Position numbers and translations under genes: made by a program. Positions 16,861 through 26,250 of a stretch of DNA of 64,000 nucleotides are shown one piece after another. Under the pieces are notes generated by a model that was not told where the DNA came from, did not search any database, and saw nothing but the letters and a program-made list of their open reading frames with translations. Origin of the DNA: Comamonas suwonensis (GTDB lineage Bacteria > Pseudomonadota > Gammaproteobacteria > Burkholderiales > Burkholderiaceae_C); assembly GCF_012844455.2 (NCBI RefSeq), contig NZ_JABBCQ020000003.1, positions 282,397 to 346,396 of the forward strand, in the 5' to 3' direction. Position 1 is the stretch's first letter. Each line of letters opens with the position of its first letter.

Positions 16861-18125
16861 ACACTACCGCCGCCTCTCTGCTGAGCACCACCACCGCAGC
16901 GCCGCATCGCATTCCTGCGAGGGTACGCCGTGTGCTGAACCTGCTCGAACGCCTGCCGCACGGGCAGCTGAACCTGGAGCAACCCGATGGACGCTTGCTG
17001 CACTTGCCCAGGATGCCGTCGGGCATTGCAGACGCGCATTGCGTGCTGCACAGTTGGCAGGCGCTGCACCGTACGCTGAAATCGGGGGATATCGGGCTGG
17101 CCGAGGGCTATATCGCAGGCGAGTGGGACAGCCCGGACCTCGCCGCTTTGCTGCGGCTTTGCATGACTAACCGCGACCATGTGCAAAGCCTGGTCTACGG
17201 TAGCTGGTGGGGCAGGCTGGGCTACCGGCTGCGTCATCTGCTGCAACGCAATACGCGGGCCGGAAGCGCCAGAAACATCCATGCCCATTACGACCTGGGC
17301 AATGATTTCTACCGCCTCTGGCTGGACCCCGGCATGAGCTACAGCGCGGCATGGTTTGAGAATCGAACCGGAGAATCGCTGCACCAGGCGGATCTGCAAG
17401 AGGCACAGCAGGCCAAACTCAAGCGCACGCTGAACGAGGTAAGACTGCAGCCCGGCCAGCGCTTGCTTGAAATCGGCTGCGGCTGGGGTGGCCTGGCAGA
17501 AACAGCTGCCCATGAGTTTGATGCCCAGGTCACGGGCGTGACGCTGTCGCGCGAACAACTGGTTTGGGGTCAGCGGCGCATGCTTCAGGCCGGTCTGGTC
17601 GACAAAGTGGACCTGCGATACCAGGACTATCGCGATTTGCCTGCACAGCATGCAGACCAGCCTTTCGATGCCATCGTATCCATCGAAATGTTTGAAGCAG
17701 TCGGCCGCGAATACTGGAGCGGCTACTTCCAGGTGCTGCGCGACTGCCTCAAGCCCGGCGGCCTAGCCTGCATACAGACCATCACGCTGCGCGAAGACCT
17801 GTTCACCCGTTATCTGCGCTCCACCGATTTCATCCAGCAATATATTTTTCCGGGTGGCCTGCTGCCCAGCATTCCTGCCTTCGAGCAGGAAGCGCAGCGC
17901 GCCGGCCTGGTGGTGGAAAGCCACATGGCCTTTGGCCGCGACTACGCGGAGACGCTCCGGCGCTGGCACCAGTCCTTTGAACACCAGATTGACACCGTGC
18001 GCGCCCAGGGCTTTGACGAACGGTTTGTGCGCATCTGGCGTTTTTACCTCGCTTACTGCGAGGCGGCCTTCGACACTGGCAACACCGATGTGGTCCAGTT
18101 CACGCTGCGCAGGCCATTGTCATGA
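16857..18125 (+). CDS. Cyclopropane-fatty-acyl-phospholipid synthase family methyltransferase
   Basis: 422 residues from the ATG at 16857. SAM-binding motif 'LLEIGCGWGGLAE' lies near residue 204, with upstream 'HYDLGNDFYRLWLDPGMSYSAAWF' (the family's conserved start of the catalytic domain) and 'SIEMFEAVGREYWSGYF' with the bicarbonate-site Glu. The enzyme transfers a methylene or methyl group to double bonds of membrane phospholipid acyl chains. Family members in such operons may make cyclopropane, methylated or furan fatty acids; which applies here is open. Confidence 0.92.
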   Translation: MNTTAASLLSTTTAAPHRIPARVRRVLNLLERLPHGQLNLEQPDGRLLHLPRMPSGIADAHCVLHSWQALHRTLKSGDIGLAEGYIAGEWDSPDLAALLRLCMTNRDHVQSLVYGSWWGRLGYRLRHLLQRNTRAGSARNIHAHYDLGNDFYRLWLDPGMSYSAAWFENRTGESLHQADLQEAQQAKLKRTLNEVRLQPGQRLLEIGCGWGGLAETAAHEFDAQVTGVTLSREQLVWGQRRMLQAGLVDKVDLRYQDYRDLPAQHADQPFDAIVSIEMFEAVGREYWSGYFQVLRDCLKPGGLACIQTITLREDLFTRYLRSTDFIQQYIFPGGLLPSIPAFEQEAQRAGLVVESHMAFGRDYAETLRRWHQSFEHQIDTVRAQGFDERFVRIWRFYLAYCEAAFDTGNTDVVQFTLRRPLS

Positions 18126-18730
18126 CCGCCCCGCAACCCCGCGTCCCGAGCGCATCAGGCTCACCACGTCGCCAGGCCCTGGCCTGGGGCACCGCCTGCG
18201 TCCTTGCCTCTTCATTGATCACTATGCCCAACGCCTTGCACGCCATGACTCCGAGCACCGAACTTCCGGCCGAACTGCGCAGCACCCTGCCGGCCGCGCG
18301 CCAGGTGGGTACAGCCGTGCTGCGTTTCTTTGGTCTACGCGTCTACGAAGCTCGACTATGGGCCATCAACGGATTCACGCCGGAAGACTACAACCACCAT
18401 CCGTTTGGGCTGGAGTTGGTCTATGACCGCAAGCTGGAAGGAGCGGCGATTGCCGAGCGCTCCATCGCCGAAATGCGCAGGGTCGGCCGCTTCACCGATG
18501 AGCAGGCTCGCCAGTGGCTGAGCTTGATGAAGCAGGCGTTTCCCGATGTGGTAGCCCAGGACAGGCTGCTGGGCCTGAATGACGGCCAAGGCGAGGTGCG
18601 TTTTTTCCACAACGGTCGGCAGACTGCCCAGATACGCGACGCCGAGTTCGCACGCCTGTTCTTTGGTATCTGGCTGTCGCCCCAGACCTCGGCACCCGCC
18701 ATGCGCAGCTCGCTGCTCGGCTTGGGCTGA
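18122..18730 (+). CDS. Chalcone isomerase-like secreted protein
   Basis: 202 residues, starting in an ATGA overlap with the cyclopropane synthase. A twin-arginine-like or Sec signal (RRQALAWGTACVLASSLITM) precedes a domain with 'LRFFGLRVYEARLWA', 'LELVYDRKLEGAAIAERSIAEM' and 'FAR-LFFGIWLSPQTS', the pattern of the chalcone-isomerase-like family (fatty-acid-binding fold). In this context a periplasmic lipid-binding role is plausible; real chalcone isomerase activity is not expected. Confidence 0.82.
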   Translation: MTAPQPRVPSASGSPRRQALAWGTACVLASSLITMPNALHAMTPSTELPAELRSTLPAARQVGTAVLRFFGLRVYEARLWAINGFTPEDYNHHPFGLELVYDRKLEGAAIAERSIAEMRRVGRFTDEQARQWLSLMKQAFPDVVAQDRLLGLNDGQGEVRFFHNGRQTAQIRDAEFARLFFGIWLSPQTSAPAMRSSLLGLG

Positions 18731-18752
18731 ACACCGCCACCGGAAGACGTTC

Positions 18753-20030
18753 ATGGCCTCGCATCCTGCCACCGCCCACATGCTGCCCTGGCGAACGGGG
18801 TTGGCCTATGGTGGGCTGGCCACTCCACTGGCCTTTGTATCCCTGCCTTTGTATGTGAACCTGCCGCACCATTACGCCAGCGTGGAGGGGGCCCCCTTGG
18901 CGGGACTGGGGGCTGTATTGCTTGCAACGCGCGCATTCGATGCCCTGGTGGATCCCGCCATTGGTCGCAAAGCTGACTGGCTGCTGCGCCGTGGAGCATG
19001 GCCGGCTTGGTGTGCAGCGATGCTGGGTAGCCTGCTGATGGTGCTGGGATTTTGGGCACTCTGGCACTCGCCGCGGGGTACCGAGGCAGCCATGCTGGGC
19101 TGGCTGGCATTGAGCCTGCTCGCGTGTACGCTGGCCTACAGCTTCGTCACCATTCTTCATCAGGCTTGGGGAACCCGCTGGGGAGGCGACCCCTGCTGGC
19201 GCGCCCGTGTGACCGCTTGGCGCGAAGGCGCCACACTAGCAGGCGTGCTTCTTGCCAGTGTCCTGCCGGTCTGGCTGGGCTATGACGCGATCAGCGCCGT
19301 GCTGGCTATGGGCCTGGCGCTGGGCCTGATCGGTTTGTATCGTCTTAAAGCCCCAGTAATACTGCCGCCTCAGCCCGCAGTGACTCATCAGGCTTCGCCG
19401 TGGTCAGATTCTGGCTTTCGGCGTTTGCTGGCCATCTTTATGTTCAATGGGGTAGCAGCCGCCATTCCCGCGACCCTGCTGCCTTTTTTCGTGGCGGACA
19501 GGTTGCAGGCTCCCGAGCTGCAGCCCTTGCTGCTGTTGTGTTATTTCGGTGCGGCGGCTCTGGGCTTGCCGCTGTGGGTGAAAGCCGTCTCCCGCTGGGG
19601 CCTGGCACCCTGCTGGCGCATGGGCATGCTGGTCAGCGTGCTGGCTTTCGGATTTACGCCCTGGCTGGGTGCAGGTGACGGCATGGCTTTCGCCGTGATT
19701 TGCCTGGCCAGCGGGTTGGCACTGGGCGCTGATCTGGCTTTGCCAGGTGCCTTGTTGACGGGCGTGATCCACGAGGCAGGAGAGGGCGGCCGGGGCGAGG
19801 GCCGCTACCTGGGCTGGTGGACCTGCGCAACCAAGCTCAACCTGGCCCTGGCTGCGGGCCTGGCATTGCCTCTGCTATCCGCCGCGGGCTACCGCAGCGG
19901 CGGTACCGACCCGGCCGGGCTGCAGGCACTGGCCTGGGCCTATGGCGGCCTGCCATGTCTGCTCAAGCTGGCGGCTGCGCTGCTTCTTTGGCGCGCCGAG
20001 CGATTGCATTCTTCCTGGAGTCACACATGA
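18753..20030 (+). CDS. MFS transporter (GPH cation symporter-like)
   Basis: 425 residues from the ATG at 18753. About 12 hydrophobic segments are visible. Early motifs 'GLAYGGLATPLAFVSLPLYVNLP' and 'ATRAFDALVDPAIGRKAD' match the glycoside-pentoside-hexuronide symporter subgroup. It lies in the lipid-modification operon and ends by ATGA overlap with the DUF3833 gene. Transport substrate is unknown; a lipid or lipid precursor is possible from context. Confidence 0.88.
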   Translation: MASHPATAHMLPWRTGLAYGGLATPLAFVSLPLYVNLPHHYASVEGAPLAGLGAVLLATRAFDALVDPAIGRKADWLLRRGAWPAWCAAMLGSLLMVLGFWALWHSPRGTEAAMLGWLALSLLACTLAYSFVTILHQAWGTRWGGDPCWRARVTAWREGATLAGVLLASVLPVWLGYDAISAVLAMGLALGLIGLYRLKAPVILPPQPAVTHQASPWSDSGFRRLLAIFMFNGVAAAIPATLLPFFVADRLQAPELQPLLLLCYFGAAALGLPLWVKAVSRWGLAPCWRMGMLVSVLAFGFTPWLGAGDGMAFAVICLASGLALGADLALPGALLTGVIHEAGEGGRGEGRYLGWWTCATKLNLALAAGLALPLLSAAGYRSGGTDPAGLQALAWAYGGLPCLLKLAAALLLWRAERLHSSWSHT

Positions 20031-20587
20031 GCCACATCACCTACTCCGCTTCTTTTTCGCCGTTGCGGCGCGCCTGCCTGGGGGCGGCATTGGCACTGGC
20101 CCTGACGGGCTGCGCCGGGCCTTCGGTACAGGACTACGCCAAGGAGCAGCCGCAGCTGGATTTGCGCCAGTATTTCAACGGGCCGCTGACGGCACATGGA
20201 ATTTTCACAGACCGTTCAGGCAAGGTGGTTAAGCGCTTTACCGTGCGCATGACAGGGCGATGGGATGGCGAGCAAGGCAGCTTGGACGAGCACTTCGTCT
20301 ACAGCGACGGCAGCACGCAGCAGCGTGTCTGGCATATCCAGCACCTGGGCGATGGACGCTACAGCGGCAGGGCAGACGACGTGGTGGGAGAGGCCCAGGG
20401 CCAGAGCGCGGGCAATGCCATTCGCTGGAGCTACGTGCTGGCACTGCCCGTGGACGGAAAAGTCTGGAACGTCAACATGGATGACTGGATGTACCTGATG
20501 GACGAGCGCACCTTGCTCAACCGTACGGCCATGAGCAAGTTCGGTGTGCATCTGGGCGATGTAACGCTGGCCTTTGTCAAGGAGTGA
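20027..20587 (+). CDS. DUF3833 lipoprotein
   Basis: 186 residues with signal peptide and lipobox (ALALTGCAG). The mature part ('LRQYFNGPLTAHGIFTDRSGKVVKRFTV' then 'EHFVYSDGSTQQRVW') is the DUF3833 pattern and looks like a lipocalin-like beta-barrel. It is translationally coupled to the MFS gene upstream and to the SDR gene downstream. Envelope location fits lipid handling. Confidence 0.87.
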   Translation: MSHITYSASFSPLRRACLGAALALALTGCAGPSVQDYAKEQPQLDLRQYFNGPLTAHGIFTDRSGKVVKRFTVRMTGRWDGEQGSLDEHFVYSDGSTQQRVWHIQHLGDGRYSGRADDVVGEAQGQSAGNAIRWSYVLALPVDGKVWNVNMDDWMYLMDERTLLNRTAMSKFGVHLGDVTLAFVKE

Positions 20588-20592
20588 TGGTC

Positions 20593-21384
20593 ATGTCGCT
20601 TTTCTCCAGTCAGCTGAATCCACCGCTCACCGACTGGCACGGACGATTGGCATGGATTCTAGGTGCCTCTTCGGGCATAGGTCGCGCTACGGCCGAAGCA
20701 TTGCACAAACAAGGGGCCCGTGTAATCGTTTCGGCGCGGCAGAGCGCTGCGCTGCAGGATTTTGTACGCGAGCACCCCGATTGCTTGGCTCTGCCTCTGG
20801 ACGTGACCGATGCCGAGGCAGTGGCTGCAGCAGCCCAGGTTGTGCGGGCCCATGCAGGCAGGGCTCCAGACCTCATCCTCTACTGCGCAGGCCACTACAA
20901 GCCACAGCTCGCCACAGAATTTGACCTGGCTGAAATGAAACACCATCTGGCCGTGAACTATGGGGGGGCACTGCATCTGCTCGATGCCGTGCTTCCCATG
21001 CTATTGGCCGCTGGCAAGGGCCACCTGGCCTTGGTCGGCAGCGTGGCCGGATACCGGGGGCTTCCCATGTCACTGGCCTATGGACCCACCAAGGCCGCCC
21101 TCAATAACCTGGCGGAAAACCTTTATCTGGACCTTCATGGGAAGGGCCTTGGCGTGTCCATCATCAATCCTGGCTTTGTCGAAACACCGCTGACAGCGCA
21201 AAACGACTTCAGGATGCCCTCACTGATCAGCGCTGATGAAGCCGCACAGCACATGCTGCACGGCTGGGCACAGGGACGTTTCGAGATGAACTTCCCGCGA
21301 CGCTTCACGCGCTGGATGCGTTTGCTGCGCTGCCTTCCCGACGCTTGGTACTTCGCGGCGGTACGCCGTTCCACTGGAGTCTGA
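20593..21384 (+). CDS. SDR family oxidoreductase
   Basis: 264 residues from the ATG at 20593, which is best spaced from AAGGAG at 20579-20584; a GTG at 20584 and ATG at 20587 are alternatives. It shows the cofactor motif LGASSGIGRATAEAL, 'YCAGHYKP' (NAG-like), a Ser at 'LVGSVAG' and YGPTKAAL. Last gene of the seven-gene operon. The R. sphaeroides singlet-oxygen (sigma-E/ChrR) regulon contains a similar SDR/transporter/cyclopropane-synthase set, recalled from literature and not checked here. Confidence 0.87.
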   Translation: MSLFSSQLNPPLTDWHGRLAWILGASSGIGRATAEALHKQGARVIVSARQSAALQDFVREHPDCLALPLDVTDAEAVAAAAQVVRAHAGRAPDLILYCAGHYKPQLATEFDLAEMKHHLAVNYGGALHLLDAVLPMLLAAGKGHLALVGSVAGYRGLPMSLAYGPTKAALNNLAENLYLDLHGKGLGVSIINPGFVETPLTAQNDFRMPSLISADEAAQHMLHGWAQGRFEMNFPRRFTRWMRLLRCLPDAWYFAAVRRSTGV

Positions 21385-21429
21385 TGGTGCGCGGTAAGCG
21401 CACCTTGATCGCCTTGGCAGACAGATCGG

Positions 21430-22254
21430 TCAAAGTGAACTGCCAGAGTCCATTTTCGAAAATTCCAGCATCGCCTCTAGCATATTGCGCAATGTAGGTT
21501 GCACAAGCTGTGCCAGATCAGGCAAGTATTCAAACGGCATCTGCTCCTGCATATAGCTGGACTGGGTCATCTCCATCTGCACCGCGTGGTAGCCCTTGTC
21601 GGGCTGACCATAGTTGCGCGTAATGTAGCCGCCCGTAAAGCGACCATTCAGCACGCTGGAATGATGGGGGGACTGTTTGGCAATCGATAGCAAGCTTTCA
21701 GCCAGCTCGGGTGCACAGGCGCTGCCGTTGCCAGTACCGAGGTTCAGATCGGGCAGTTTGCCTTCGAAGAAGCGCGGCAGCACCGAGCGGATGCTGTGCG
21801 CATCCCAGAGCATGGCCACGCCATACTCGTCATGCATGCGGTCCAGCTCTGCGCGCAGCTGGCCGTGATAGGGCTGCCAGTAGAGTTCGCGGCGGCGGGC
21901 AATCTCGGCGTCGTCGGGCTCGGCGTCCTTGCTGATGTACAGCGGTGTGTCGTCAAAGCTGTCCACCGGGCACAGACTGGTCACGCTTTGGCCGGGATAG
22001 AGGCTGGCACCACTGGGGTCGCGGTTCAGGTCGATCACATAGCGCGAATGCGTGGCCACCAGGATGGAGGCTCCCATCTGCTTGGCAAACTCATACAGCG
22101 TAGGCATATGCCAGTCCGTGTCGTGCACCTCGCGGCTTTCAGCCGTGAGCTTGGCGGCAATGTCGGCCGGCACATGGGTGCCGGTGTGGGGCATGGAAAT
22201 CAGCAGGGGGGCGGTGCCCTGGTGAAAAACAAAAGGTGGGATGGATGGGCTCAT
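21430..22254 (-). CDS. hutG: N-formylglutamate deformylase
   Basis: 274 residues from the ATG at 22254; the longer frame upstream overlaps hutF and is rejected. It belongs to the FGase family: 'PLLISMPHTGTHVPADI' near residue 17, 'DTDWHMPTLYEFA', 'RYVIDLNRDPSG' and 'LWDAHSIRSVLP' carry the expected metal-binding His/Asp residues. HutG splits N-formyl-L-glutamate to formate and glutamate, the last step of the five-step histidine pathway. It is the last gene of the minus-strand hutFG pair, 32 bp from hutF. Confidence 0.93.
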   Translation of the reverse strand: MSPSIPPFVFHQGTAPLLISMPHTGTHVPADIAAKLTAESREVHDTDWHMPTLYEFAKQMGASILVATHSRYVIDLNRDPSGASLYPGQSVTSLCPVDSFDDTPLYISKDAEPDDAEIARRRELYWQPYHGQLRAELDRMHDEYGVAMLWDAHSIRSVLPRFFEGKLPDLNLGTGNGSACAPELAESLLSIAKQSPHHSSVLNGRFTGGYITRNYGQPDKGYHAVQMEMTQSSYMQEQMPFEYLPDLAQLVQPTLRNMLEAMLEFSKMDSGSSL

Positions 22255-22286
22255 GGAGCGATTTTCCTTGCTATCAAATACGGAGA

Positions 22287-23711
22287 TCAGGCACTGCGCA
22301 GCAACTGGCTGCGGACCCGAACAAAAGCCTGTTGTGCGGTTTCGTGCAACAGGTGACGACCCGATTGCACCTGCTGCTTGCCCGCGACCCACACCTCGGC
22401 CACGGCCGAAGTACGATGGCTGGCAAACACATGGCCGGCATGGCCGCTGTCGGCGGGCAGACCAGCTAGCGCGACATGCTCGCCATCCAGCACCACAAAG
22501 TCGGCTTGCTGACCCACGGCCAAGCCTGCAATGGCGCGGCCAGCAGCCTGGGCACCACCGGCCACGGCCTGCAAGGTCATGGCGGTTGCCACCTGGGGCT
22601 GAGCACCGCCGCCCAGCACATTGCGCTGGCGCAGCGCCAGGCGCTGGCTGTATTCCAGCATCAGCAGCTCCTCGGCCGCATTCACCGTGGCGTGGCTGTC
22701 GGAGCCCACGCCCCAGCGGCCACCATGTTGTAGCCACAAAGGCATGTCGAAAATACCGTCGCCCAGGTTGGCCTCGGTGGTCGGGCAGATGCCGGCCACA
22801 GCACCGCTTTTCGCGGCGCTGGCGTATTCGTCGGCCGTCATATGCGTGGCATGAATCAGGCACCAGCGCGGATCGACGGCCGCATGGTTCATCAGCCATT
22901 GCACGGGGCGCTGGCCGCTCCAGGCCAGGCAGTCGTCCACTTCCTGGGTTTGTTCGGCAATATGGATATGCACTGGTGCTTTGGGCAGCATGGCGTGCAG
23001 ACCCGCGACTGCGGCTTGCAAGCTGTCTGGCGGCACAGCCCGCAACGAATGCGGTGCAAGGCCCAGATTGGCCTCTTGCGCTTTACAGACGGGCGCCAGC
23101 TGCTGCAATAGCGATAGCATGTTATCGGTGCTGCGAATAAAGCGTGCCTGGTCTTCGCGCGGTGGCTTGCCGCCAAAACCGCTGGTCTGGTAAAGCACAG
23201 GCAGCAGCGTCATGCCCATGCCGGTCTTTTGCGCCGCACGCAGCAAGGCCCGCGACAGCGTGGTGACATCGGTATAGGGCTTGCCGCCTATGTCATGGTG
23301 CACATAGTGGAACTCGCAGACCGAGGTATAGCCCGCTTCCAGCATCTCCAGATAGAGCCAGGTGGCAATAGCCTCTAGTGCCTCGGGCGACATGCGGTTG
23401 GCAAAGCCGTACATGAGATTGCGCCAGCTCCAGAAGCTGTCTTGCGCCTGGCCGCGAAATTCCGTCAACCCGCCAAACGCCCGCTGAAAGGCATGCGAAT
23501 GCAGATTGGGCATGCCGGGAATCACGGGACCGGCGGCCCTGGCGGCGTCCTCCGCCTCGCCGGCCTCGCCGCTTTGCGGATCCACGCCCGCCAGCACTTC
23601 GATCAGCTGACCGCTCTGGTTCCAGCTCAACAGGACATTGCGCGCCCACCCCGTAGGCAATAAGGCATCGGCAGCGAACAAGGTGCGCGAAATGGAGGAT
23701 GAAGCAGTCAT
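22287..23711 (-). CDS. hutF: Formimidoylglutamate deiminase
   Basis: 474 residues, full length. An amidohydrolase-superfamily barrel: 'GMPNLHSHAFQRAF' supplies the HxH metal site, later 'VHIHIAEQTQEV', 'LIHATHMT' and 'GVGSDSHAT' the remaining His/Asp ligands. HutF removes ammonia from N-formimino-L-glutamate to give N-formylglutamate, feeding HutG. The presence of hutF with hutG and absence of a formimidoylglutamase fixes this as the five-step Hut pathway. Confidence 0.95.
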   Translation of the reverse strand: MTASSSISRTLFAADALLPTGWARNVLLSWNQSGQLIEVLAGVDPQSGEAGEAEDAARAAGPVIPGMPNLHSHAFQRAFGGLTEFRGQAQDSFWSWRNLMYGFANRMSPEALEAIATWLYLEMLEAGYTSVCEFHYVHHDIGGKPYTDVTTLSRALLRAAQKTGMGMTLLPVLYQTSGFGGKPPREDQARFIRSTDNMLSLLQQLAPVCKAQEANLGLAPHSLRAVPPDSLQAAVAGLHAMLPKAPVHIHIAEQTQEVDDCLAWSGQRPVQWLMNHAAVDPRWCLIHATHMTADEYASAAKSGAVAGICPTTEANLGDGIFDMPLWLQHGGRWGVGSDSHATVNAAEELLMLEYSQRLALRQRNVLGGGAQPQVATAMTLQAVAGGAQAAGRAIAGLAVGQQADFVVLDGEHVALAGLPADSGHAGHVFASHRTSAVAEVWVAGKQQVQSGRHLLHETAQQAFVRVRSQLLRSA

Positions 23712-23757
23712 GGTAATGGGTCTCTATGAGAGGCTGGTAAAAGTCAGGCCACGCAGT

Positions 23758-23898
23758 TCATGCCGTCGCAGACTCAGTGTGTGCCATGGCAGTGAGCCAG
23801 GCCTGAACAAAATGCGCATTGTCTTTTTCGTTAGCGATGGACACGCGCGAAAAATGCTCTAAGCCCGGCGCTTTCCTGGGGATGAGCACGGCCCTGCA
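23758..23898 (-). pseudogene. Possible C-terminal remnant of a HisC-like aminotransferase
   Basis: Between hutF and hutI a minus-strand frame ends with about 46 residues resembling the C-terminus of class-I/II PLP aminotransferases of the HisC type: a strand 'CRAVLIPRKAPGLEHFSRVSI' followed by 'NEKDNAHFVQAWLTAM'. The upstream part of the frame is not recognisable, so only the 3' end would survive. Low confidence. Confidence 0.35.
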
Positions 23899-24047
23899 GG
23901 AGCGTATGTGTGGTCGTTCCCGTTCGTAAGCGAGCAGCGCTTGGACATTCCGCTGCCGCGCTGGGACACATCGGCGTCGAAAGGATGAATCTGTTGCGCC
24001 ACAAATCGTTCGCGGGACCTCAAAGTCTTTCAGAGCTGTCTCCCTGC

Positions 24048-25358
24048 TCAAGCCTTTGCCGGAGCAAATACCTTGCCTTGGCGCACGATAGTGCACTGGG
24101 GTTTGCTGCCAAACCAGTAGGCCAGCTCGGCCGCATGCTGCACGGGCCACAGCACGAAGTTGGCGGGGCGGCCAGCGGCGATCAGTCCTTGCTCATGCTG
24201 CAGACCCAGGGCGCGTGCCGCATGGGTGGTGATGCCGGCCAGTGCCTCGGGCACGGTCAGGCGAAACAGCGTGCAGGCCATGTTGGCCATCAGCAGCAGA
24301 CTCAAACACGGAGACGTTCCGGGATTGTGATCCGTAGAAACGGCCATCGGAACCTTGGCGACCCTCAAAGCGTCAATCGGCGGCACTTGGGTGTCGCGCA
24401 GCGTGTAAAAAGCGCCGGGCAGCAGCACGGCCACGGTGCCGGCTTGCTTCATTTCGGCAATGCCGTTTTCGGACAGATGCTCGATATGGTCGCAAGACAG
24501 GGCGCCGTACTGCGCCGCTAGCGCCGCGCCTTCCATGTTGGACAGCTGCTCGGCATGCAGCTTGACGGGCAGGCCCAGAGCCTTGGCGGCCTGGAAGACC
24601 TGTTCGGTCTCGGCCAGCGAAAACGCAATGCGCTCGCAGAAAACGTCCACCGCATCGACCAGGCCTTCGGCGGCCAGTGCCGGCAGCATCACCTGGCTGA
24701 CCAGATCGGTGTACTCCTGACTGCGGCCCGCATATTCAGGCGGCAAGGCATGAGCCCCCAAGAAGGTGGTGCGCACAGTCACGCCACACAACTGGCCCAG
24801 GCGGCGCGCTACGCGCAGCTGCTTGCGTTCATGCTCCAGCGCCAGGCCGTAGCCGGATTTGATTTCAATCGCCGTCACACCTTCGGCCAGTAACTGCTCC
24901 AGGCGCGGCAGGGCCAGCGCCACCAACTCGTCCTCGCTGGCCTCGCGCGTGGCCTTGACGCTGGAGACAATGCCGCCACCGGCCTTGGCGACTTCTTCGT
25001 AAGTGGCACCGGCCAGACGCATGGCAAATTCGTTGGCGCGTTCGCCGCCATAGACCAGATGGGTGTGGCAGTCGATCAGGCCCGGCGTGGCCAGTTGGCC
25101 GAGGCCATCGTGGGTGACCAGATTCAGATACTGCTCGGGCAGCACCTCTTGCGCGCCCACCCAGACCACGCGACCTTGCTGCACCACGATGCAGGCCAGC
25201 GTGCCTTCGGTGACCGAAGCCTGGCTCTCATCGCCTTCATCGCTTTCAGTCATCTCGAACAGGCCCGGAGCCAGACACAGGTTGTGCCAGCAACCATCGG
25301 CAGAAGGCGCGACCGCCCGTTCAGGAATGGGATGGGTGGCTGGTGTGGCTTGCGTCAT
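24048..25358 (-). CDS. hutI: Imidazolonepropionase
   Basis: 436 residues. Amidohydrolase fold with '[31 protein letters not shown]', the family-typical metal site plus substrate loop; 'EIKSGYGL', '[10 protein letters not shown]', 'CDHIEHLSE' and '[11 protein letters not shown]' complete the metal and catalytic residues. It opens imidazolone-5-propionate to N-formimino-L-glutamate. An insertion near residue 37 ('[17 protein letters not shown]') makes it slightly longer than usual. Confidence 0.95.
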   Translation of the reverse strand: MTQATPATHPIPERAVAPSADGCWHNLCLAPGLFEMTESDEGDESQASVTEGTLACIVVQQGRVVWVGAQEVLPEQYLNLVTHDGLGQLATPGLIDCHTHLVYGGERANEFAMRLAGATYEEVAKAGGGIVSSVKATREASEDELVALALPRLEQLLAEGVTAIEIKSGYGLALEHERKQLRVARRLGQLCGVTVRTTFLGAHALPPEYAGRSQEYTDLVSQVMLPALAAEGLVDAVDVFCERIAFSLAETEQVFQAAKALGLPVKLHAEQLSNMEGAALAAQYGALSCDHIEHLSENGIAEMKQAGTVAVLLPGAFYTLRDTQVPPIDALRVAKVPMAVSTDHNPGTSPCLSLLLMANMACTLFRLTVPEALAGITTHAARALGLQHEQGLIAAGRPANFVLWPVQHAAELAYWFGSKPQCTIVRQGKVFAPAKA

Positions 25359-25503
25359 GGAGCACTCCGGTGCTGAGGGTCAATCGATGGGTGGGTGCGC
25401 TTTGAATTTATCAATTTCATAGCGGCTTGCTCATGACTCTGTTCAGTTTCAATGAGGTTTCATTCGTATTCTGAATACTGACTGGTGTCATGCGCTTTTA
25501 TTT

Positions 25504-26091
25504 TTAGAGCGAGGGATGCAGGCTGACCCGTACCAGGTGGGCACCCGTGAGCTGGGGCGTCAGAACCAGCGCCTGCTGCAGCGGCTGGGAGGGCGACCAC
25601 CACAGGCCCTGACCGGGCTCCAACAGTGTGCCATCTGCCGTCTTGCAGCGGCCGTCCAGCACCATGCACAGGCCGGCCGGGCTGTCAGCGCTCAAGCTGC
25701 TGCCCGGTTCCGCCTTGATGACTTCCACTTGCGCACTCCACTCTCCGCGCCGCGTCATGACATTGAAGTCGGTGGAGGTGCCGCCCAGCAGCGTGCAGTC
25801 CAGCGCCACATCGCCAGAAAACGCAAACGGCTGCCAGCGTGGCTGGAGCGTGTGGTCGATGCCTGCCGCCGCGCTGACGAGTTGTACCCCGTCGCCATCG
25901 AGCAGCATGATCTGCCGGTCGATGCCGGCAAACGCCGAAAACGGCCCCGGCTGGGCAATCGTTGCCACGCTGATGCGCCAGGCAAAGCTGTCCATGTCCG
26001 CCCCCGGCGGAAAACACACGATCTCGCGCGTGCTGCCGCCCCCGTTCTTCCAGGGGCTGTGGGGAATCTGGTTCAGATCAAAACGTTGCAT
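25504..26091 (-). CDS. hutD: HutD family protein
   Basis: 195 residues. N-terminal 'NQIPHSPWKNGGGSTREIVCFPPG' and 'FAWRISVATIAQPGPFSAFAGIDRQIMLLDGDG' are diagnostic of HutD, a cupin-like (bicupin) protein of hut operons. HutD is not a pathway enzyme; in Pseudomonas it is thought to limit hut operon over-induction. It lies between hutI and hutU on the same strand. Confidence 0.93.
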   Translation of the reverse strand: MQRFDLNQIPHSPWKNGGGSTREIVCFPPGADMDSFAWRISVATIAQPGPFSAFAGIDRQIMLLDGDGVQLVSAAAGIDHTLQPRWQPFAFSGDVALDCTLLGGTSTDFNVMTRRGEWSAQVEVIKAEPGSSLSADSPAGLCMVLDGRCKTADGTLLEPGQGLWWSPSQPLQQALVLTPQLTGAHLVRVSLHPSL

Positions 26092-26146
26092 GGAAAGCAG
26101 TTTGTAGAGGTGAGCTATAGATCAATCCACCTAAAACTGGCGCGGC

Positions 26147-26248
26147 CTAGCTCAGAGACACCGAGCAAGAGCCGCCTCGCAGCGAAGGTATCGTCCCCCT
26201 CCCGCGTAGCGAGAGAGGGGGAAGCGGCGTAGCCGCTCAGGGGGTGAT
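26147..26248. repeat. Intergenic repeat, copy 1 (inverted relative to copy 2)
   Basis: Contains CCGCCTCGCAGCGAAGGTAT, a C-rich/G-rich hairpin (CCCCCTCCCGC ... AGAGAGGGGG) and CCGCTCAGGGGGTGATA. Its reverse complement matches 30357-30438, with the central hairpin missing from the latter. The two copies sit after hutU and after hutC in opposite orientation. Confidence 0.7.
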
Positions 26249-26250
26249 AC

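Noticed and set aside
16563..17651. 362-codon minus-strand frame under DUF1365 and the cyclopropane synthase
   Set aside because: It spans the junction of two translationally coupled real genes and shows no protein signature.
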